Of a stretch of 12,022 nucleotides of DNA, positions 1 to 5,300 are shown piece after piece. Each line of letters opens with the position of its first letter. Position 1 is the stretch's first letter. The notes under the pieces were generated by a model. That model saw only the letters and a program-made list of their open reading frames with translations. It had not been told where the DNA came from and did no database searches. The stretch is from Cyanobacteriota bacterium (lineage in GTDB: Bacteria > Cyanobacteriota > Cyanobacteriia > Phormidesmidales > Phormidesmidaceae): positions 1 through 12,022 of the forward strand of contig JAQCKL010000079.1 of the NCBI GenBank assembly GCA_027592485.1, written 5' to 3'. Made by a program: the position numbers and the translations under genes.

Positions 1-550
1 GAGCCATATCATCCCCCAACAACGTGGGGATCAATAGCCACAGCAAGCAAAAATCGAGGCCCATGACATGGATGAAACGATTGTTTTGCCACTGCCAGAC
101 AAAGTCTCCCCAATCCCCAGCGTAGAGGCCATAACCGACCAGGAACAAGGATCCCAACAAAATCAGGACTCCCAACCAGCGAGACTCCAACACCCTCAAA
201 AGCTTTGATTGCTGCGGCGGTTGAACTGGATTAGGCTGCCGCCAGACTAAATAGGGCAACAGGCTAAACGCGCCAAATGCAAACGAACCCAGAACAAATG
301 GCCAAGCGATCGCCCGCTGCCCATGGCCATCACCCATCGCCATACCGGCATAGATGCAGGGCCAAATCCCCATCGCGTTAAACAGCGCCACAATGGCGGG
401 GTTAATGCCATCCCATTTGCCACTGGCTAAATGTTGGATCAAACTCCCCACATCATCCTGGTTAGGGGGGGCTAGGAAAAACGCATAAGTCACAAAACTT
501 ACCCAAACAATGCCTAGCGTAATGGGTCTAAACCTAATGGGTCTAAACAT
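1..550 (-). CDS. Multi-pass membrane protein, N-terminal part (runs off window)
   Basis: An open frame begins with ATG at 550 and stays open to base 2, giving 183 codons without a stop, so this is the N-terminal portion of a longer protein. The translation begins MFRPIRFRPITLGIVW and shows five hydrophobic stretches at about residues 10-27, 49-72, 80-103, 125-147 and 159-178, joined by short polar loops, so it should be an inner-membrane protein. The last visible segment reads RFIHVMGLDFCLLWLLIP, a style I associate with small conserved, uncharacterised membrane proteins of cyanobacteria and plastids (possibly DUF2834-like); no enzymatic motif is visible. An in-frame GTG at 571 would add seven residues (MKLSSAL); neither start has a well-spaced Shine-Dalgarno sequence. 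The FRPIR/FRPIT doubling at the N-terminus comes from a 15-bp tandem duplication. It is divergent from the pentapeptide gene. Coding status is well supported; function is unknown. Confidence 0.8.
   Translation of the reverse strand, partial: MFRPIRFRPITLGIVWVSFVTYAFFLAPPNQDDVGSLIQHLASGKWDGINPAIVALFNAMGIWPCIYAGMAMGDGHGQRAIAWPFVLGSFAFGAFSLLPYLVWRQPNPVQPPQQSKLLRVLESRWLGVLILLGSLFLVGYGLYAGDWGDFVWQWQNNRFIHVMGLDFCLLWLLIPTLLGDDMA
520..549. repeat. 15-bp tandem duplication at the N-terminus of the membrane protein
   Basis: The unit TAATGGGTCTAAAC occurs at 520-533 and again at 535-548, a period of 15 bp with only the fifteenth base differing. Because 15 is a multiple of three, it duplicates five residues (FRPIR then FRPIT) immediately after the start codon without changing frame. 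It looks like a slippage or recent duplication event. Confidence 0.75.
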
Positions 551-645
551 CAGCGCACTACTAAGTTTCACTCCAATTTATCAATCAACATGTCAGAGGC
601 TGCTATTCCGCCAAAGGGTCACTTAGGGTATGAGTGGATGTCCTT

Positions 646-786
646 GAGGGGCTGTTTGAAAAGCCTTGTACCGTCAATTCGAATACAGGGCTCAACACGA
701 GCAACGGCAACATCAGGCATCCAACCGATATACTGACTGCCTACAGTCGTATCCCATACCGACCTACTTTCTTTTTAAACGGCCTC
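646..786. mobile_element. Candidate degenerate IS/MITE relic
   Basis: The left arm GAGGGGCTGTTTGAAAAG (646-663) and the right arm starting CTTTTTAAACGGCCTC (771-786) are inverted relatives of each other, matching at about 14 of 18 positions when the right arm is reverse-complemented. The left arm also resembles the terminal sequence GAGGATGTTTGAAAAG at 11959, near the other end of the window. Termini of this type (G-rich start followed by TGTTTGAAAAG) are typical of cyanobacterial IS5-like elements as I know them. The roughly 140-bp span contains no transposase frame, so it would be a MITE or a solo remnant. The interior shows no clear subterminal symmetry and I find no target-site duplication, so this stays tentative. 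Confidence 0.35.
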
Positions 787-850
787 TGAGCAGGACTGTC
801 AGCAATTATTCAGTTCATTTACCCTTCACTACCTTCTCAGACAACCTGTT

Positions 851-901
851 CTAAAACGGCACTCGGTCAAGCACTGCCTTCTTTTTAAAATCCCGTTTTA
901 G
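851..901. repeat. 9-bp perfect inverted repeat, 33-bp spacer
   Basis: CTAAAACGG at 851-859 is perfectly complementary to CCGTTTTAG at 893-901. The wide spacer and A/T-rich arms make it a weak hairpin. It could be part of the neighbouring mobile-element scar or be coincidental. Confidence 0.35.
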
Positions 902-947
902 TCCACAACCGCTTTTAGCCCTATCACCGCCATTGCAATCGAGGGCA

Positions 948-976
948 TTGAATTGGGCTACCTCTAGTCTTATACG
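948..976 (+). promoter_or_regulatory. Putative sigma70-type promoter for the pentapeptide gene
   Basis: TTGAAT at 948-953 and TATACG at 971-976 are separated by exactly 17 bp and lie 47 bp upstream of the ATG at 1023. Both hexamers resemble the -35 (TTGACA) and -10 (TATAAT) consensus. Transcription would begin near 983, giving a leader of about 40 nt. It is predicted by eye only. Confidence 0.4.
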
Positions 977-1022
977 CCAAATTGACCGTTAGAGAAAAAC
1001 GCAGACTATTAGACATTTTGCC

Positions 1023-1964
1023 ATGAACGCCAGTTACTTTTTAGAGCTTTATGAATCTGGGTATCGAGATTTCAATGGCATTCACCTTTGTGGTGTGAAC
1101 CTCACTCAGAGAATTCTCGTAGCAGTCAACCTTAACCAAGCCAATTTAACTGGGGCGAATTTTCAACGCACCTTTCTGACCAAAGCTCGACTCCATCAGG
1201 CCAAGTTGCACCGAGCTGACCTGAGTTTTACTAAGCTCAGCGAAGTCAGCCTGGAGGGAGCTAATCTCAGCAAAGCTAATCTCTGGGGGGCATTTATGGT
1301 CAAGGCGGACCTCAACCATGCCAATCTCAGTGGGAGTAACCTTTGCCATGCCAATCTTCGAGGTGCTGATTTGCGAGGGGCCAATCTCTGCGGCGCGAAT
1401 TTGCAGGGGGCGAATTTATGCGGCACAAACTTACGCGGTGCGAATCTAGCCTGGTCTAACCTCAGTGGCACCCGTATGAGTGGTGCTGCTTTTGAACGGA
1501 CCCAGCTGGAAGAAGTCAACCTAGAGGGCGCGTACCTCAATGGGGTGAACTTGCAAGGCATGCAGCTGACCGGTGTCAACTTACACCAAGCCAAGTTAAA
1601 TGGGGCTCAGCTGAATGGGGTGGATTTCACCGCTGCCAATCTCAGTCATGCCACCTTGCGCACTGCGAACTTAAGAGGGGCGAACCTTACTAGTGCGAAC
1701 CTCACTGGTGCCATCTTCTGGCACGCTCAGATGCAAGGGGTGAATCTCACCCGTGCAGACTTGACCCAAGCCAACCTAGCCGATGCCCACTTGGAAGCCA
1801 CCGCCATTGAAGGGGCCGAATTTACTGATACGATTCTGCCAACCATAGCCCGAGATAACCTCTATACTCTGGCTACAGGGGTAACCGTGTGGAGTCACCG
1901 TTTGACACGGGATACCCTAGAGCAGTCACATTTTGTTGAAGCCGCTTCTGCTCAAAGGCCCTAA
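1023..1964 (+). CDS. Pentapeptide-repeat protein
   Basis: This 313-residue protein consists almost entirely of pentapeptide repeats of the A(D/N)LxG type from about residue 22 to 275, with particularly regular runs such as LRGADLRGANLCGANLQGAN in the middle. The family folds as a right-handed quadrilateral beta-helix, and a region this long would form a rod of about a dozen coils. The N-terminus (FLELYESGYRDFNGIHLCG) matches the usual capping segment of cyanobacterial members, which supports the ATG at 1023, although the ribosome binding site is poor. A non-repeat tail of about 35 residues follows. No signal peptide, membrane segment or fused domain is visible, so it should be cytoplasmic. 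Function cannot be inferred: cyanobacteria carry many such proteins, mostly uncharacterised. It is followed closely by cutA in the same direction, suggesting co-transcription. Confidence 0.93.
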   Translation: MNASYFLELYESGYRDFNGIHLCGVNLTQRILVAVNLNQANLTGANFQRTFLTKARLHQAKLHRADLSFTKLSEVSLEGANLSKANLWGAFMVKADLNHANLSGSNLCHANLRGADLRGANLCGANLQGANLCGTNLRGANLAWSNLSGTRMSGAAFERTQLEEVNLEGAYLNGVNLQGMQLTGVNLHQAKLNGAQLNGVDFTAANLSHATLRTANLRGANLTSANLTGAIFWHAQMQGVNLTRADLTQANLADAHLEATAIEGAEFTDTILPTIARDNLYTLATGVTVWSHRLTRDTLEQSHFVEAASAQRP

Positions 1965-1977
1965 TGACTCAGTCGAT

Positions 1978-2304
1978 ATGGACATGTCTGCATGTGGGGT
2001 GGTGTTAGTCACCATAGACTCCCAGGAAACCGCAATTGCCCTAGCAAATGCCTTGGTCAATGAAGGTCTGGCTGCTTGCATTAACCTTTTTCCCATCCAG
2101 TCCATCTACCGCTGGCAAGGTCAAGCCCAGCAAGATAACGAGTGGCAGCTGGTGATCAAAACCAGCCTCCGTCGCTATGCTGAGCTAGCCGCAAGGGTTG
2201 AAGCCCTGCATCCTTACGAAGTCCCTGAAATTGTAGTGCTGCCGATTTTAGCTGGTTCGACCGCTTATCTAGGCTGGGTCACAGAACAAACCCAGCCTAG
2301 ATAA
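1978..2304 (+). CDS. cutA: Divalent-cation tolerance protein CutA
   Basis: This 108-residue protein is CutA, a small cytoplasmic trimer of ferredoxin-like fold linked to divalent-metal (copper) tolerance in bacteria. Family hallmarks visible are VVLVTIDSQETAIALANALV at the N-terminus, the GLAACINLFPIQSIYRWQG core, WQLVIKTS and the near-invariant HPYEVPEIV close to the C-terminus. I chose ATG 1978 because it gives the usual family length. The frame can be extended to a TTG at 1933, but that adds 15 unconserved residues overlapping the pentapeptide gene by 32 bp; ATG 1984 is also possible. No start has a strong Shine-Dalgarno sequence. The gene begins 13 bp after the pentapeptide stop, so translation may depend on the upstream gene. 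Its last codons form part of a strong hairpin shared with the convergent kinase gene. Confidence 0.93.
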   Translation: MDMSACGVVLVTIDSQETAIALANALVNEGLAACINLFPIQSIYRWQGQAQQDNEWQLVIKTSLRRYAELAARVEALHPYEVPEIVVLPILAGSTAYLGWVTEQTQPR

Positions 2305-2305
2305 G
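2264..2305. terminator. Hairpin between convergent cutA and the kinase gene
   Basis: CTTATCTAGGCTGGGT (2264-2279) is perfectly complementary to ACCCAGCCTAGATAAG (2290-2305), giving a 16-bp stem with a 10-nt loop. The right arm encodes the last residues and the TAA stop of CutA, and the kinase stop codon lies only 3 bp further on. Being symmetric, the hairpin would form in transcripts from both sides. Neither strand has a following U-tract, so it is not a canonical intrinsic terminator; it may act as a 3'-end stabiliser or as a bidirectional termination aid. Confidence 0.6.
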
Positions 2306-2307
2306 GA

Positions 2308-5300
2308 CTAATTCTCGGTGCTGCCAGGGCTATGGAGGAGAACTTCCCCATTTAGCATCCGTTGGGCCGCATCCAGCAGGGCCTCCTCTAGGTAGGGCTT
2401 GGTGAAGTACCCACTGGCCCCGAGATCGACGGCCATTTGGCGATGGCGATCGGCCCCTCGCGAGGTCAGCATGGCGATCGGCACGGATTTTAACGTCCCA
2501 TCTTTCTGCAAACGGGATAGCAACTCTAAGCCGTCCATTCGGGGCATTTCAATGTCGCAGAAAACCAGATCACAAGGCAAACCAGAGCGTAATTTCTCCC
2601 AGGCTTCCTGACCATCTCGCGCCTGTTCGACACGATAGCCCACTTTGTTAAAGCTCATCGATAGTAGCTCACGCACCGTGATGGAATCGTCCACAATTAA
2701 TACGGTGGGTTCAGCCTTAGGCGGAAGGGCTTCTACCGGGGACTCTTCATCTTGAGACCATAAGGGTGCGCTGCTATCACGGCGGACCCGACCTTGAGAG
2801 ATATCGATGAGTTCAAGGACGTCGGCAATGGGCATGACTCGGCCATCACCCAGTACCGTTGCCCCAGCAATACCAATCGGTTTCGGGACGGGACCCTCAA
2901 GTTGCTTGATCACAATCTCTTGCTCCCCGAGTACCCGATCCACTTGCAGACCAATATGGGCATTGGCGCTTCGTAACACCACAATGGAGACGATATCTTC
3001 ATCCTGGCTGCCTCCATATACCCTGCCGCGTCCCAAGGTTCGGTTAAATTGCAGCAAGTCTGATAGCGCTTGGAAGGGTAGGGTCGTGTCACGCCAAAGA
3101 ATGCTGTTGTGGCCATTCTCATCCGTTTGGATGCGCTCTTTAGGCACATCAAACATATCCTCGACCCCGTCCATGGGGAAGGCAATTCGCGCCTGATTAT
3201 TGAGACAACTCAGCGCTTTAGAAATGCTGAGGGTGAGGGGAAGGCGAATGGTGAAGCTAGTACCCTTGCCCATCTCAGAATCGATGGTGATATTCCCTCG
3301 AATTTCAGAGAGTGCTGTTCGGACCACATCCATGCCGACCCCTCGGCCGGCAAAGTCATCCGCCTGATCGCGGGTGCTAAACCCAGGACGGAAAAGGAGT
3401 TCGTAGATGTCTAGAACAGACATGGCGCGGGCTTCTGCTTGGGTCATCAGCCCTTTCTTGATGGCTTTTTGCCTGACTACATCAGGATTGATGCCAGCAC
3501 CATCATCGGCAATGTAAATCACCGTTTGATTGCCTTGATAAAATGCTTTGACAGTGATGGTGCCTTCTCGAGATTTGCCCGCTGCTGATCGTTCCTCTGG
3601 GGTTTCTATTCCGTGGGTGATCGCGTTATTGACCAAATGGGTCATGGGGTCATACAGACGCTCCAAGATCATTTTGTCGATTAGGGTGTCGCGCCCTTCC
3701 ACAATCAAACGCGCTTTTTTACCACATTTCAAGGAGATGTCCCGTACGGCTCGAGGTAAGCGGTCAGCGGTTTGGGCGAAGGGCACCATGCGGGCCTTAT
3801 TCAGCCCTTCTTGGAGTTGGGTGGTGACCTGTCTAAACTGACGAGTAATCTGGTCAGAAGACTCGACCGTATAGCCAATATCGGAGGCAGACTCTCGCAC
3901 TCGAACAATTAGCTCGATCATCTCTTGGGAAAGGGTATGGAAACCGGTAAAGCGGTCCATTTCTAAGGCGTCAAACGTCGCTCCGGTCGCATGGCTATCG
4001 CCATTCCCACCAGCATTACCACTGCCTGAAGAAGAACTTCCCCCTGTATGGAAGGCTTGGCGACTGGAAATCAAAGAGCTTTCTAGCAGCGATCGCTCAT
4101 ATAGATCCCGCATTCGCTGGCCCACATCGTTGAGCTGTTGAACTTGAAACAGCAAGTTGTCGAGGAATTGACGGAGGCGTTCTTGATCCTGCTCTAAAGA
4201 ATTACGATTGACGACTAACTCACCGACCAAATTGCTCAGGGTATCGAGGTGTTTGACCGAGACCCGCATGGTTTGATCGCCCATATTGGCTGGGCGGCGG
4301 CTAAATCGCCCGGTACTGCCTGGCCGAATGGTTGGCGAACCGCCGCCCCCTAAAGTTTGGTCGGCTTGCTCTAGAAGTTTTTCTAAATCACCAAACTCGT
4401 CTGTTATCTCTGGTTCAATACTGGCTGGCTCTAGGAGCACATCGTCATCTAGGAGCGCATCCAGTTCATCAAAGTCACCCTCAGCGGAGACATCAGCCGA
4501 AAAGGTTTCCAGTTCATATTCGTCGCCTAGCAAAGCGCCTAAACCATCAAATTCTGATGAAACCCCCAGGCTTGGAGGCGCGACTTCTGGCATTGTTGCC
4601 ATGCTAGCCTCCTCATTGATGAGGGCCTCTAAATCCCCTAGGTCTGATTCTTCTGGAAACATTGCATCGGACAAACCATCCATCTCTTGCTCAGAAGAGG
4701 CATCATCTAGAAGCGCATCTAAGTCATCAAGACCGATATCAGTGCCATCCGTTTCCCCCAACGTCTCGCCTAGGCTTAGATCTGGAGGATCGATTTCAGG
4801 GTTGCTAGGTGGGTCAAGATTGGCGTCATTCTCTAGCTCATCAGGCAAATCTATATCCTGAAATAAATCGACTTCAGACTCGGCATCACCGAAAATATCA
4901 AAGCTTTCCGCCGTATCGGCTTCTATGACATTGCGATGAGAGTCATCGTCCAAACCTGTTTCATCAATGGTAGTTATGGCATGCTCGTCGGCGGTATCCC
5001 ATAAACTATCCAAAGCGGCTAGAGCGGGATCTTCAGATGCAGCGCGATCAGCGGCGTTATCCCAGGGGTCATCCAGAGAACTTAGAGGGACTTCAGGGAC
5101 TTCAGCATTATTTGCAGTGACGGCACTCGATCCTTCAAACTCCATTTCATCCCATGGATCATCCAGCCCCCCTTCAGTCACATTGAATGGAACTGCTTCA
5201 GAATCACTGCTAGCTGTTGGAGATGTCGATGGAATTGCAAATAAATCATCAACGTCTTCTACCGTTTCAGACGGTTCGGATCTCTCAGGGGCAAGACTCT

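Larger units (their letters stand above)
551..1022. other. Divergent intergenic region without a gene
   Basis: This 472-bp stretch separates the divergent membrane-protein and pentapeptide genes. I see no credible coding sequence: the longest frame (666-854) needs a TTG start, has no ribosome binding site and encodes a composition unlike a folded protein. The region holds an IS-like inverted repeat pair (646-663 and 769-786), a second copy of the string TTCTTTTTAAA at 879-889, a 9-bp inverted repeat (851-859 with 893-901) and a sigma70-like promoter at 948-976. It therefore looks like regulatory DNA with a decayed mobile-element scar. Confidence 0.6.

Noticed and set aside
666..854. 62-codon plus-strand frame in the intergenic region
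   Set aside because: TTG start, no ribosome binding site, and overlap with an inverted-repeat scar; no resemblance to a transposase fragment that I can see.
1196..1594. Minus-strand frames opposite the pentapeptide gene
   Set aside because: Their repetitive RLAPRKFAP-like composition is the reverse reading of the A(D/N)LxG repeat and has no independent support.
1023..1964. Tandem repeats of the pentapeptide gene as a possible CRISPR or DNA repeat array
   Set aside because: The periodicity is 15 bp, in frame, and explained by the A(D/N)LxG protein repeat; there are no repeat-spacer units of CRISPR length.
1933..1977. Extended CutA start at TTG 1933
   Set aside because: It adds 15 residues unlike any CutA N-terminus and overlaps the pentapeptide gene; ATG 1978 gives the normal length.
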